This document shows, piece by piece, positions 25,638-35,532 of a stretch of 61,581 bases of DNA. The notes beneath the pieces were generated by a model. It ran no database searches and was not told the origin of the DNA. It saw nothing but the letters and a program-made list of their open reading frames with translations. Location of the stretch: positions 1-61,581 of the forward strand of contig JAGAIW010000108.1 of assembly GCA_017626305.1 (NCBI GenBank), read 5' to 3'. The position numbers and the translations under genes are program-made. This DNA is from Clostridia bacterium. Its GTDB lineage: Bacteria > Bacillota > Clostridia > Christensenellales > Borkfalkiaceae. The stretch's first letter is position 1, and each line of letters begins with the position of its first letter.

Positions 25638-26354
25638 TTATAACGGATATTTTTTTCCTGTTAAGGCTTCAAACGATAATTTTACCGCTTCTTCCGATAT
25701 CGTGCATTTCAAAAGATAAGACGGCACAATCGTTACCAGCTTATCCAAAAGCTCCAAAGTTTTTTCGGCATTTTCCATATCTTGCGGCATCAATACCTGC
25801 GTAAAAATGCGATTTGCCGCTTGTGCGGGAGTTAAACGAACAATTTCATTTATCGGGGATTGTTCTAAAAAGCATAAGCCTTTTAAAGGCGCTACCGTAT
25901 TACTCCCCAAGCCTTCCTTTCCCATCCACGGCGTACCGTATGCCAAAAATTCATTGTCTTTCCATTGTAAAATGGGTTTATCGCCATTGACGATACGCAC
26001 TCCGTCAAGATGTTTGCACCAAAGCCCCGTATGGGTGGATTTTCCCGTACCGCTTTTACCCAAGAAGGCAAACGCTTCATTTTCATACTGCAAAATAGCC
26101 GAATGTAGTAAAAAACGGTCTAAATTAGGAAGTTGCTTGCAAATATTGCGATATAAGCAAATATTTTCAATATACCCGTCCGAAAAGTTTCCAGGATTAC
26201 TCTTTTCCGCATAAAATTCTTCGTTGGTTACAAAAACGGATAAATCCGCCGCGGAAATTTGATTGTCGGACAAATAGCCTTCGCAAAATTTTTCGGTGAA
26301 TTTGCATCTATTTTGAATGTCAATTCTAAGACCTGCAATATCGTAAATCATCAT
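25638..26354 (-). CDS. HPr-kinase-like / PEP-carboxykinase-like ATP-binding protein
   Basis: The 238-residue protein has an N-terminal domain of about 90 residues and then FLLHSAILQYENEAFAFLGK, leading into the P-loop GKSGTGKST with HTGLWC after it. Further on come VNGDKPILQW and YGTPWMGKEG. This is the HprK-related family often found with PqqD; relatives in some lasso-peptide clusters phosphorylate the peptide C-terminus. Two ATGs stand in a row at 26354 and 26351; GTGGGG upstream favours the second. The gene begins 21 bases after purB, so it is transcribed with the housekeeping genes. Peptide phosphorylation is an inference. Confidence 0.8.
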   Translation of the reverse strand: MMIYDIAGLRIDIQNRCKFTEKFCEGYLSDNQISAADLSVFVTNEEFYAEKSNPGNFSDGYIENICLYRNICKQLPNLDRFLLHSAILQYENEAFAFLGKSGTGKSTHTGLWCKHLDGVRIVNGDKPILQWKDNEFLAYGTPWMGKEGLGSNTVAPLKGLCFLEQSPINEIVRLTPAQAANRIFTQVLMPQDMENAEKTLELLDKLVTIVPSYLLKCTISEEAVKLSFEALTGKKYPL

Positions 26355-26375
26355 TTACCCCACTTAATTATGCGC

Positions 26376-27812
26376 TTACACGCGAACGTCACCCTTTTCC
26401 CCAAGCAAATCGGCGTGCTTTTCCAAAATCGGGTCAATTTCGTTTTGAATAAATTCCACCGTTTGAGAAGGCGCTCTGCCGATAAATTTCTTCGCGTCTA
26501 AAATTTCGTCTAATTTATCCCAAACAGGTGTGAACATTTCATCTTTTTTGATCAGTTCGATAAGATTATTTTCTAAACCTTCCACTTTAACGTTTTTACC
26601 TGCTTCCATGGAAAGAACGCGGATACGTTCGTGCAATTCTTGACGGTTTCCGCCCTTCTTAACACATTCCATCATGATATTTTCCGTCGCCATAAACGGC
26701 AGTTCCGCGCGAATGTGCTTAGCGATAACCTTTTCGTATACGACTAAATTTTCCGCAACGTTCATATAAATATTCAAAATGGCGTCGACAGACAAAAATG
26801 CCTGCGCGTTGACGATACGACGATTCGCCGAGTCGTCCAACGTACGCTCGAACCATTGCGTAGACGCGGTGATTGCGCTGTTCGTCGGCAACGAAAGAAC
26901 GTATCTCGCCAACGAACCGATACGCTCGGAGCGCATGGGATTACGTTTATACGCCATGGCCGACGAACCGATTTGATTTTTCTCAAACGGTTCTTCAATT
27001 TCCTTCATATTTTGCAAAATACGGATATCGTTAGAGAATTTATAAGCGCTTTGCGCGATTTGCGAAAGAACGGATATGATATTATAATCGAGCTTACGGG
27101 GATACGTTTGCCCCGTAACGCCGTAAACTTTATCGTAACCAAGCTTGGCAACAACGCGTTTTTCCAGCTCTTTGACTTTATCTTCGTCGCCGTTAAAAAG
27201 CTCCATAAAGCTTGCTTGCGTACCCGTCGTGCCTTTTACCCCGCGAAGTTTAATACAAGCTTTTGCGTGCATTAAATTTTCGTAATCCATTTCCAAATCC
27301 TGCAACCAAAGGGTGGCGCGTTTACCAACCGTCGTCAGCTGCGCGGGTTGTAAATGGGTAAAACCAAGAGTCGGCACGTCTTTATATTGCAAAGCGAATT
27401 TTTTCAGCTTATCCATGACGTTGACAAGCTTTTTCAAAACGATATCCAAAGCTTCGTCAAGCATAATCGCTTCGGCGTTACAGTTGACAAAACAACTCGT
27501 CGCGCCAAGGTGTATAATAGGCATGGCTTTCTTTGCATAAGCCCCGTACGCCTTTACGTGCGCCATAACGTCGTGGCGGACTTCTCTTTCAAATTTTGCC
27601 GCAAGCTCGTAATCGATATCGTCGGCAAACGCTTTGAGTTCGTCTACCTGCTCGGAAGTGACGTTGAGTCCAAGCTCCATTTCCGATTCCGCCAAAGCAA
27701 TCCAAAGCTTTCTCCAAAGCTTGAAACGCTTTTCATCAGAAAACGCGTGCTGCATCTCCTTGCTTGCATATCTTGTAATTAACGGGTTGGTATAAATGCT
27801 ATTATCCGTCAT
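26376..27812 (-). CDS. purB: adenylosuccinate lyase
   Basis: The 478-residue enzyme splits adenylosuccinate and SAICAR to release fumarate in purine synthesis. The family signature GSSAMAYKRNPMRSERIG is intact, as are TSCFVNCN (His/Ser loop region) and THLQPAQLTTVGKR in the substrate site. The length is normal for the clostridial form. AAGGAG precedes the ATG. It lies in one operon with the upstream cyclophilin and dCMP deaminase and the downstream peptide cassette; no other pur genes are in the window. Confidence 0.96.
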   Translation of the reverse strand: MTDNSIYTNPLITRYASKEMQHAFSDEKRFKLWRKLWIALAESEMELGLNVTSEQVDELKAFADDIDYELAAKFEREVRHDVMAHVKAYGAYAKKAMPIIHLGATSCFVNCNAEAIMLDEALDIVLKKLVNVMDKLKKFALQYKDVPTLGFTHLQPAQLTTVGKRATLWLQDLEMDYENLMHAKACIKLRGVKGTTGTQASFMELFNGDEDKVKELEKRVVAKLGYDKVYGVTGQTYPRKLDYNIISVLSQIAQSAYKFSNDIRILQNMKEIEEPFEKNQIGSSAMAYKRNPMRSERIGSLARYVLSLPTNSAITASTQWFERTLDDSANRRIVNAQAFLSVDAILNIYMNVAENLVVYEKVIAKHIRAELPFMATENIMMECVKKGGNRQELHERIRVLSMEAGKNVKVEGLENNLIELIKKDEMFTPVWDKLDEILDAKKFIGRAPSQTVEFIQNEIDPILEKHADLLGEKGDVRV

Positions 27813-27822
27813 GATAAACTCC

Positions 27823-28341
27823 TTACGCTTTCACAGGTTCGGCGTATTGTACACCGAACGTTTCCGCCGTTACCTTTTTCATTCTTTGGTCTTCATACGG
27901 TCTGTCGCCCCAGTCGGTTTTCGTTTCTGCGATAGCGTCTACCGTTTCCATACCTTCAATGACTTTACCGAAAGCCGCATACTGTCCGTCAAGATAGTCA
28001 GCGTCTTCGTGCATAACGAAAAATTGCGAGCCTGCGGAGTTTGGATGTTGCGCGCGTGCCATGGAAAGTACGCCGCGAACGTGCGCGATATCGTTTTGTA
28101 TAAAGCCGTTTCCGCTAAATTCGCCGTGAATATGATAGCCGGGACCACCCGTGCCCGTACCCGTAGGATCGCCGCCTTGAATCATAAAGCCTGCAATAAC
28201 GCGGTGAAAAATAATGCCGTCGTAATACCCTTTTTGTACCAAGGACAAAAAGTTATTTACGGTGTTGGGTGCTTTTTCGGGAAAAAGCTCCGCCTTGAAG
28301 GTTTTTCCGTTTTCCATTTCAAAAGTTACGATAGGATTCAT
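27823..28341 (-). CDS. cyclophilin-type peptidyl-prolyl isomerase
   Basis: The 172-residue protein is a single cyclophilin domain without a signal peptide, so it is cytoplasmic. Visible signatures are FHRVIAGFMIQGGDPTGTG, GYHIHGEFS, HPNSAGSQFFVM and AAFGKVIEGM. It catalyses cis-trans isomerisation of proline peptide bonds during folding. It lies 10 bases upstream of purB and 18 bases downstream of the dCMP deaminase gene. Confidence 0.95.
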   Translation of the reverse strand: MNPIVTFEMENGKTFKAELFPEKAPNTVNNFLSLVQKGYYDGIIFHRVIAGFMIQGGDPTGTGTGGPGYHIHGEFSGNGFIQNDIAHVRGVLSMARAQHPNSAGSQFFVMHEDADYLDGQYAAFGKVIEGMETVDAIAETKTDWGDRPYEDQRMKKVTAETFGVQYAEPVKA

Positions 28342-28359
28342 ACTTGCTCTCCCTATAAA

Positions 28360-28818
28360 TTAAATTTCATATTTTTCCACGGCGACCTGCGCTTCATTGA
28401 AAAGCTGCAAGGAAAATTCGTCGGGATAGCCGTTTTTATATACTACGCGTTTGATACCTGCGTTGATAATCATCTTCGCGCAAATCACGCACGGTTGATG
28501 CGTACAATATAACGTTGCACCGTCGATATTGATGCCGTATTTCGCCGCTTGAATGATTGCGTTTTGTTCCGCGTGAACGGCAAAACAAAGCTCGTGCTGT
28601 GTTCCGCTGGGAATATTGAGTTTTCTACGCAAACATTCCCCTTTTTCTTCACAGCTTTGAATTCCTGCGGGCGCGCCGTTATAACCCGTCGTCATAACGC
28701 GTTTATCCTTTACGATAACCGCGCCGACGTGTCTGTTTTCTTGAAAACAGCTTGACCACGTTGCTACCGTTTCAGTAAGTTGCATAAAACGACGATCCCA
28801 TTTATTAAAAACAGCCAT
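28360..28818 (-). CDS. dCMP deaminase / ComEB-type deoxycytidylate deaminase
   Basis: The 152-residue zinc enzyme carries the HAEQNAI motif (zinc ligand and proton shuttle) and PCVICAKMII (two Cys ligands). It would convert dCMP to dUMP for thymidylate synthesis. The N-terminus, starting with FNKWDRRFMQL, has the shape of the ComEB group. AAGGAG precedes the ATG. It is the first gene of the operon that leads through cyclophilin and purB into the peptide cassette, with a good promoter at 28852-28880. Confidence 0.92.
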   Translation of the reverse strand: MAVFNKWDRRFMQLTETVATWSSCFQENRHVGAVIVKDKRVMTTGYNGAPAGIQSCEEKGECLRRKLNIPSGTQHELCFAVHAEQNAIIQAAKYGINIDGATLYCTHQPCVICAKMIINAGIKRVVYKNGYPDEFSLQLFNEAQVAVEKYEI

Positions 28819-28851
28819 AAATTACTCCTTATTTACGTTCAGTTACAGTTT

Positions 28852-28880
28852 ATTATAACATAATTTTCAAGGAAAATCAA
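28852..28880 (-). promoter_or_regulatory. promoter of the dCMP deaminase-purB-peptide cassette operon
   Basis: On the minus strand TTGATT (28875-28880) and TATAAT (28852-28857) are spaced 17 bases apart, 33 bases before the start codon. Confidence 0.75.
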
Positions 28881-28941
28881 TACTTTCAAATATTATTTTC
28901 ACGGAAAACATTTTTTTTGCTTGTTTTTTCCAAATTTTTGT

Positions 28942-28969
28942 TTGACTATGCTTAAAATGCGTTTATAAT
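28942..28969 (+). promoter_or_regulatory. promoter of groES-groEL
   Basis: TTGACT (28942-28947) and TATAAT (28964-28969) are 16 bases apart. The leader from there to the ATG at 29027 contains a GGAGG site but no CIRCE element (TTAGCACTC-N9-GAGTGCTAA), the usual HrcA operator of Gram-positive groESL. Confidence 0.75.
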
Positions 28970-29026
28970 ATAACCGTATAAAAAATAAACGCACCTTTTG
29001 GCGCAAAATTATCGGAGGATTATTTT

Positions 29027-29314
29027 ATGAACATCAAACCCTTATTCGACAAAGTCGTTGTAGAAAACTTAACCGTCGAAGAAAAGACGAAAAGCGGATT
29101 TTTCCTGCCTTCTTCCGCGCAAGAAAAGCCCCAAACTTGTCAAGTCGTTGCAGTCGGCCCCGGCGGCGTTATCGACGGCAAAGAAATTGTCATGCAGGTT
29201 AAAGTAGGCGATAAAGTGCTTTGCGCTAAATATGCAGGCTCTGATTTTAAAGTAGACGGTAAGGAATTTACCATTATCAAGCAAAGCGATATTCTCGCTA
29301 TCGTAGAAGACTAA
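29027..29314 (+). CDS. groES: GroES co-chaperonin
   Basis: The 95-residue protein is a normal-length co-chaperonin: KPLFDKVVVE at the start, a mobile loop around TKSGFFLPSSAQEKP, then VVAVGPGG and VLCAKYAGSDFKVDGKEF. The mobile loop, which binds GroEL, reads GFFLPS rather than the common GGIVLP. A GGAGG site lies nine bases before the ATG. It is followed after 28 bases by groEL. Confidence 0.96.
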   Translation: MNIKPLFDKVVVENLTVEEKTKSGFFLPSSAQEKPQTCQVVAVGPGGVIDGKEIVMQVKVGDKVLCAKYAGSDFKVDGKEFTIIKQSDILAIVED

Positions 29315-29339
29315 TTTTGGATTTTTCAAGGAGATATAG

Positions 29340-30971
<1,632 letters not shown>

Positions 30972-30992
30972 TTCCCCATAAAAAATAAAACT

Positions 30993-31021
30993 AGCGCGGA
31001 AAAGTTTCCGCGCTATTCTTT
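30993..31021. terminator. terminator after groEL, shared with the small lipoprotein gene
   Basis: The GC-rich stem AGCGCGGAA / TTCCGCGCT with loop AAGT is followed by ATTCTTTTT on the plus strand. On the minus strand the hairpin follows the lipoprotein stop and is trailed by a T-rich stretch. Confidence 0.85.
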
Positions 31022-31378
31022 TTACCAAAGTATCGTTATGCTGCTTGTAGCTTTATCGTAGAGAACTTCGTATTTGAACGTCCTGCCTATTTCTTTCCAT
31101 AATAAAATATCAAACCATTGGTAACTTTGAAAATAGATTTTTCCGTTTTCTTCGACGATATTGAACTTTGCGGCAAGCGCCCTACTTTCGTAATATTTAC
31201 CCTTATTCCCTTCTATCTCCCAGTAAAATTCTACCGAGTTGCTTTCCGTTAAAACGAACGTTCCTTCCTCTGCCGTCATAGCGTATTTTCCATTAGGGAT
31301 AGCCCCTGCATTTGCACAGCCAAATAGGAAATACAGGCAAAAAACAGTCATAATTAACAAGCTTTTTAGTCGTTTCAT
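31022..31378 (-). CDS. small lipoprotein of unknown function
   Basis: The 118-residue product has a typical lipoprotein signal: MKRLKS, a hydrophobic core and lipobox YFLFGC. The mature part begins NGKYAMTAEEGTFVLTES and is a short beta-rich domain of a kind seen in many small clostridial lipoproteins; I cannot name the family. Only a weak GGTAAAG site precedes the ATG. It lies just downstream of the rny terminator, so it may depend on read-through or a weak promoter within that region. Confidence 0.65.
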   Translation of the reverse strand: MKRLKSLLIMTVFCLYFLFGCANAGAIPNGKYAMTAEEGTFVLTESNSVEFYWEIEGNKGKYYESRALAAKFNIVEENGKIYFQSYQWFDILLWKEIGRTFKYEVLYDKATSSITILW

Positions 31379-31388
31379 ATCTTTACCA

Positions 31389-31421
31389 TACGAAAAGAAA
31401 CCGCCTAAAATCGGCGGTTTC
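31389..31421 (-). terminator. terminator of rny
   Basis: The stem GAAACCGCC (31397-31405) faces GGCGGTTTC (31413-31421). On the minus strand it is followed by TTTTCG. The hairpin begins eight bases after the rny stop codon. Confidence 0.75.
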
Positions 31422-31428
31422 TCGTTTT

Positions 31429-33051
31429 TTATTTTGCGTATTCTACGCCGCGGAATTCGCGGATAACGTTGACTTTGATTTGCCCAGGATATTCCAACTC
31501 GGTTTCGATTTTCTTTGCAATATCCTTAGCAAGGAACAATGCCTGTGCGTCGTCGACCTGTTCGGGTTTTACGATAACGCGCACTTCACGGCCCGCTTGA
31601 ATCGCATAGCTCTTTTCTACACCGCGGAAACTAGACGCAATTTCTTCCAGCTTTTCAAGGCGTTTCACGTAATTCGTACCCATTTCTCTTCTCGCGCCGG
31701 GACGAGCACCCGAGATCGCGTCAGCAGCTTGAATGAGTACGGCTTCAATCGTCTTAGGCTCGACGTCACCGTGGTGCGCCATAATCGCATTGACGATATT
31801 TGCGTTTTCTTTGTACTTCTTGGCAAGGTCTGCACCGATTTGGATATGCGTGCCTTCCTGTTCTTGGTCAACCGCTTTACCGATATCGTGGAGCAAACCT
31901 GCGCGTTTTGCAAAGTTGATGTCCAAACCCAACTCTGCCGCCATTTGCCCTGCCAACATAGATACTTCCATGGAATGTTTGTACACGTTTTGACCGTAAC
32001 TCGTTCTAAACTTCAAACGACCGATAAGCTTGATAAGTTCGGGGTGTAAACCAAAGATACCTGCTTCAAAGACCGCCGCTTCGCCTGCTTCTTTGATTTG
32101 AAGATCCATTTCACGGCTGACTTTTTCTACCGTTTCTTCGATACGCGCGGGATGAATTCTGCCGTCGTTAATGAGTTTTTCCAAAGAAAGACGGGCAATT
32201 TCTCTACGTACGGGGTCAAAGCCCGATAAAATAACCACTTCGGGAGTATCGTCAATAATCAATTCAATACCCGTTGCATTTTCCAAAGCGCGGATATTAC
32301 GCCCTTCACGACCGATAATACGCGCTTTCATGTCGTCGCTAGGGAGCGGAACGACCGAAACGGTGATTTCAGACGCTTGATCAGCAGCGCATTTTTGAAT
32401 GGCGAGCGAAATTATTTTCTTCGCATTCATATCCGCTTCTTCTTTGGCTTGCTGTTCGAGATTTCTCACCTGCAACGCTACGTCGTGACGAGCGGTATCG
32501 AGAATTTCTTCGGTGAGTAAGCGTTTGGCTTCGTCACGCGTTAATTGCGCGACCTTTTCCAGTTCTTGAACCATCAATTCGTGTTGAGAATTGAGTTTTT
32601 CTTGCAAAAGCTTGACTTCTTCTTCTTGCTTATACAAGTTATCCTTTTGCTGTTCTAACGCCTCAGACTTTTTATCAAGCGCATCTTCTTTTTGAGCAAC
32701 GCGTTGCTCCATACGCTGGATTTCCGCCTTCTTTTCTTTGCTTTCGCGTTCAAATTCGTTTCTTAATTTTAAATCCTGTTCCTTTGCTTCCAAAAGAGCT
32801 TCTTTTAACGCCCTTTTGCTTTCCTCTTTACCTTGGGCCCTGATTTGCTCCGCTTCCGCTTCCGCGTCAATGATGATTTTGCGAACTCTTTCTTCAGTTG
32901 AACCAACTTTCTTTTCGCTGATTTGTTTAAATACAAACCAACCAAGCGCAATTCCACCGGCAAGTGCAAGCACGGCAGCGACTACGGCGATAACAATCGC
33001 CACAGGCAACGTAATGTTAAGAAACAGGACGCCAAAATTAAAATTGTGCAT
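31429..33051 (-). CDS. rny: ribonuclease Y
   Basis: The 540-residue endoribonuclease starts mRNA decay in Bacillota. An N-terminal membrane helix ([19 protein letters not shown]) is followed by a long charged coiled coil, a KH domain containing [13 protein letters not shown], and an HD domain with [10 protein letters not shown] and MAHHGD. The length is close to the usual 520. AGGAGG lies seven bases before the ATG. Two tandem promoters separated by a palindrome precede it. In related genomes rny usually follows recA directly; here three genes intervene. Confidence 0.97.
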   Translation of the reverse strand: MHNFNFGVLFLNITLPVAIVIAVVAAVLALAGGIALGWFVFKQISEKKVGSTEERVRKIIIDAEAEAEQIRAQGKEESKRALKEALLEAKEQDLKLRNEFERESKEKKAEIQRMEQRVAQKEDALDKKSEALEQQKDNLYKQEEEVKLLQEKLNSQHELMVQELEKVAQLTRDEAKRLLTEEILDTARHDVALQVRNLEQQAKEEADMNAKKIISLAIQKCAADQASEITVSVVPLPSDDMKARIIGREGRNIRALENATGIELIIDDTPEVVILSGFDPVRREIARLSLEKLINDGRIHPARIEETVEKVSREMDLQIKEAGEAAVFEAGIFGLHPELIKLIGRLKFRTSYGQNVYKHSMEVSMLAGQMAAELGLDINFAKRAGLLHDIGKAVDQEQEGTHIQIGADLAKKYKENANIVNAIMAHHGDVEPKTIEAVLIQAADAISGARPGARREMGTNYVKRLEKLEEIASSFRGVEKSYAIQAGREVRVIVKPEQVDDAQALFLAKDIAKKIETELEYPGQIKVNVIREFRGVEYAK

Positions 33052-33070
33052 TTTGTGCCTCCTGTATTAA

Positions 33071-33099
33071 AATATATTTGATAAAATCTATTATGTCAA
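33071..33099 (-). promoter_or_regulatory. proximal rny promoter
   Basis: On the minus strand TTGACA (33094-33099) and TATATT (33071-33076) are 17 bases apart, about 20 bases before the start codon. Confidence 0.75.
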
Positions 33100-33118
33100 C
33101 GGATTAACGGTTAATCCG
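33100..33118. promoter_or_regulatory. 19-base perfect palindrome, candidate operator
   Basis: CGGATTAACGGTTAATCCG has two nine-base arms around a single central base. It directly abuts the -35 box of the proximal rny promoter and lies downstream of the distal one, so a bound protein could block or shift use of the two promoters. Confidence 0.5.
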
Positions 33119-33143
33119 ACTTATAATTTTTTCTATCGATACT

Positions 33144-33172
33144 ATTTTACAATATATTTTAAGAAATGTCAA
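33144..33172 (-). promoter_or_regulatory. distal rny promoter
   Basis: On the minus strand TTGACA (33167-33172) and TAAAAT (33144-33149) are 17 bases apart. A transcript from here would carry the palindrome in its leader. Confidence 0.65.
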
Positions 33173-33226
33173 TGATTTGACGGAAAATACTTTTTCAAAT
33201 ACGAAATATTTTTCTCAATCGCTCTT

Positions 33227-33982
33227 TTATTCCATGGAAATTTTTTTAGCAAGCCGCAACGGCGAAATACCGTAATTTTTTTTGATAATACGCGAAAAAT
33301 ATTTCCCGTCGCTAAATCCACATTCTTGCGCCGCTTGCTCCACGGTAAAAGTCTTGTCGGACAGTAATCGTAAACCATACCCGATACGTAGCCTTGTTAA
33401 ATACTCAATGGGCGACACGCCGTACACTCTTCCAAATTTCAACCGAAAATTTGCCGTACTGATACCACATTCCCGACAAATTTTCGCAATACTCAAATCT
33501 TGCTCGTTAAAACGCGTTTCTAAATATTCTACCGCTTGGAAAAAAGGCTCTTGCAGACAATTTTCCTTTCCCGCTTTTCGAAGTTCGTGTAGTATTTGAT
33601 AAAACAATGCATTGATAGCGTAAATACACTCTTGTTTTTGCCATTGTTTGAATATTTCTTCAAATAAATATATTAAACGGGCGGACGGTTGAAAGTCATA
33701 ATTTTCAGCCGTCGTTTTATAGTCTTGGGATAAAAAATGCACGACTAGCGTTTCTCCGTCCGTATACTCTACTTCATACGGCATATCCGCCGACATAAAA
33801 AATATATTTTTCTCCCCTGAATACAATCGCTGACCGTTTGGAAGTAAAAAACGACCGTTCCCGCTACAACGAAACGCCAAAGCATGAAAGGGTCGCCCAC
33901 CCACGCAAATGCGCCCTTTTTTGTTTTTAATACGGTTGACGGATATAATTTTAAAGGTTAAATGATCACAATGATACAGCAT
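33227..33982 (-). CDS. AraC-family transcriptional regulator
   Basis: The 251-residue protein has an N-terminal cupin-like sensor (GRFLLPNGQRLYSGEKNIFF) and a C-terminal AraC DNA-binding domain with ICRECGISTANFRLKFGRVY and AAQECGFSDGKYFSRIIKKN. AGGAG precedes the ATG. It is divergent from the GH20/EamA pair across 130 bases and probably controls it. The AraC-GH20-EamA group looks like a small inserted sugar-use module between recA and rny. No terminator is obvious after it. Confidence 0.9.
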   Translation of the reverse strand: MLYHCDHLTFKIISVNRIKNKKGRICVGGRPFHALAFRCSGNGRFLLPNGQRLYSGEKNIFFMSADMPYEVEYTDGETLVVHFLSQDYKTTAENYDFQPSARLIYLFEEIFKQWQKQECIYAINALFYQILHELRKAGKENCLQEPFFQAVEYLETRFNEQDLSIAKICRECGISTANFRLKFGRVYGVSPIEYLTRLRIGYGLRLLSDKTFTVEQAAQECGFSDGKYFSRIIKKNYGISPLRLAKKISME

Positions 33983-34051
33983 ATTTTTTCTCCTTGGATA
34001 TATTATAGCATTTATAAAGCGAAAAATCCACTTTTTTAATTGATTATGGGG

Positions 34052-34080
34052 TTGAAAAGATATATTTTTTTTGCTAAACT
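34052..34080 (+). promoter_or_regulatory. promoter of the GH20-EamA pair
   Basis: TTGAAA (34052-34057) and TAAACT (34075-34080) are 17 bases apart, 31 bases before the chosen start codon. Confidence 0.6.
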
Positions 34081-34111
34081 ATATTTACTAAAACACATTA
34101 GGAGTTGTATT

Positions 34112-35527
34112 ATGTTTATCCAACCTGTTTCTTTTCAGGCAGTTAAAAACGAACAGTTTATTTTCGGCGCGGACGTGGCGGCTATTGCCGACCGTGCGCT
34201 TTGCAACAATATTTTTGCGGAATTTTGGCATGGATTTTGCGCAAATGCAAGTAAAATTAACTTTCAACCGACAAACGAGCATATTTTAATAATCGGTCAA
34301 GCGGAAGTTTTACCCATACCAAAAAACGGTTATATTTTACAAATTACGAAAACGGGCGTTTCCATTTCCGCCGTCGACAGCCAAAATTTGATATACGGCT
34401 TTTTTGCGCTTTTAGACAATATCACCACTCTGGAAACGGAAAGCGGAAAAGAGAATTTTTCAATTCCTTGTTGTACCATTCAAGACGAAGGCGCGATTAA
34501 AACACGCATGATACACCTTTGTATTTTTCCTGAAACCACCTTATATTTCGCGCAAAAGTTTATTCGCACCGCTGCTTTTCTTCGCTACACGCATATCATT
34601 ATTGAATTTTGGGGTATGTTGCAATTTGATTGTTTAAAGGCTTTATCGTGGAAAAACGCTTTCACAAAAGATGACTTCCGTCCCTTATTGCAAGAAGCAA
34701 AAGCTTTGGGCTTGCAGCCTATTCCCATGTTCAATCATTGGGGGCACGCCACGGCGTCGCGCGTTCGGCATGGAAAACACGTCGTATTAGATCAAGCACC
34801 CGAGCTTGCGCCCCTATTTGATATCACGGGATGGAACTGGAATTTGGAAAACGCAAAGACCAAAGCTTTGCATAAACAAATACGGTGTGAATTGATAGAA
34901 TTATTCGGCGGTGCATATTTCCATATCGGTTGCGACGAAGCTTACGGCAGTTTGAGTGAGCACGATTTTAACGTCGTTGTCGATTATATCAACGACGTCG
35001 CTGCGGAATTATCAAATATGGGCGTTAAAACCATTATGTGGGGCGATATGCTGTTATACGACGCAAAAAGCTATGCAAAAGAAACGGATAACCGCTATTA
35101 CGCACTTGCTCCAAGCGAAGAAATTCAAAAGCTTTTAATGAAAAAGTTATCACGCTCTATTCTCATTGCCGACTGGCAATATGAAGCCAAAAAGTTTCCT
35201 ATTGAAACGGCGTTATTTTTCCAAAATAACGGGTTTGAAGTTTTTTGCTGTCCGTTTGATTTTTCCTTGGACTGCTTATCTGCGTCAGCTAAAACAGTCA
35301 AAGAATATAATCTTAACGGCATTATCCATACCACTTGGCATACCCTTTCCGCTGGCATGCCCATGGTTGGACAAATGGCTGTCATGGCTTGGGAACAGGC
35401 AAATGCACCGCACACCCATAGTTATCTTACCGCTTATTTGGCGAGCATCATACGCAAAGTTTGCCCCGTGCAAGGCGAATACGAGCACGCAGGTTGGTCC
35501 AAAGTACAAATACAGGATATTACGTAG
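34112..35527 (+). CDS. GH20-family beta-N-acetylhexosaminidase-like enzyme
   Basis: From the ATG at 34112, which has AGGAG eight bases upstream, the protein has 471 residues. An open frame continues upstream to 34040 but covers the promoter. An N-terminal domain of about 130 residues is followed by the barrel, with PMFNHWGHATASR, the catalytic Asp-Glu pair in YFHIGCDEAYG, and VKTIMWGDML. In GH20 the Asp orients the N-acetyl group of the substrate and the Glu is the acid. The usual HxGGDE reads HIGCDE here. No signal peptide is present, so it acts inside the cell. EamA follows after five bases. Confidence 0.85.
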   Translation: MFIQPVSFQAVKNEQFIFGADVAAIADRALCNNIFAEFWHGFCANASKINFQPTNEHILIIGQAEVLPIPKNGYILQITKTGVSISAVDSQNLIYGFFALLDNITTLETESGKENFSIPCCTIQDEGAIKTRMIHLCIFPETTLYFAQKFIRTAAFLRYTHIIIEFWGMLQFDCLKALSWKNAFTKDDFRPLLQEAKALGLQPIPMFNHWGHATASRVRHGKHVVLDQAPELAPLFDITGWNWNLENAKTKALHKQIRCELIELFGGAYFHIGCDEAYGSLSEHDFNVVVDYINDVAAELSNMGVKTIMWGDMLLYDAKSYAKETDNRYYALAPSEEIQKLLMKKLSRSILIADWQYEAKKFPIETALFFQNNGFEVFCCPFDFSLDCLSASAKTVKEYNLNGIIHTTWHTLSAGMPMVGQMAVMAWEQANAPHTHSYLTAYLASIIRKVCPVQGEYEHAGWSKVQIQDIT

Positions 35528-35532
35528 TAGAT

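Noticed and set aside
28970-29026. Small inverted repeat (GCACC/GGCGC) in the groES leader as a heat-shock operator
   Set aside because: Too short and imperfect, and it does not match CIRCE or CtsR heptads.
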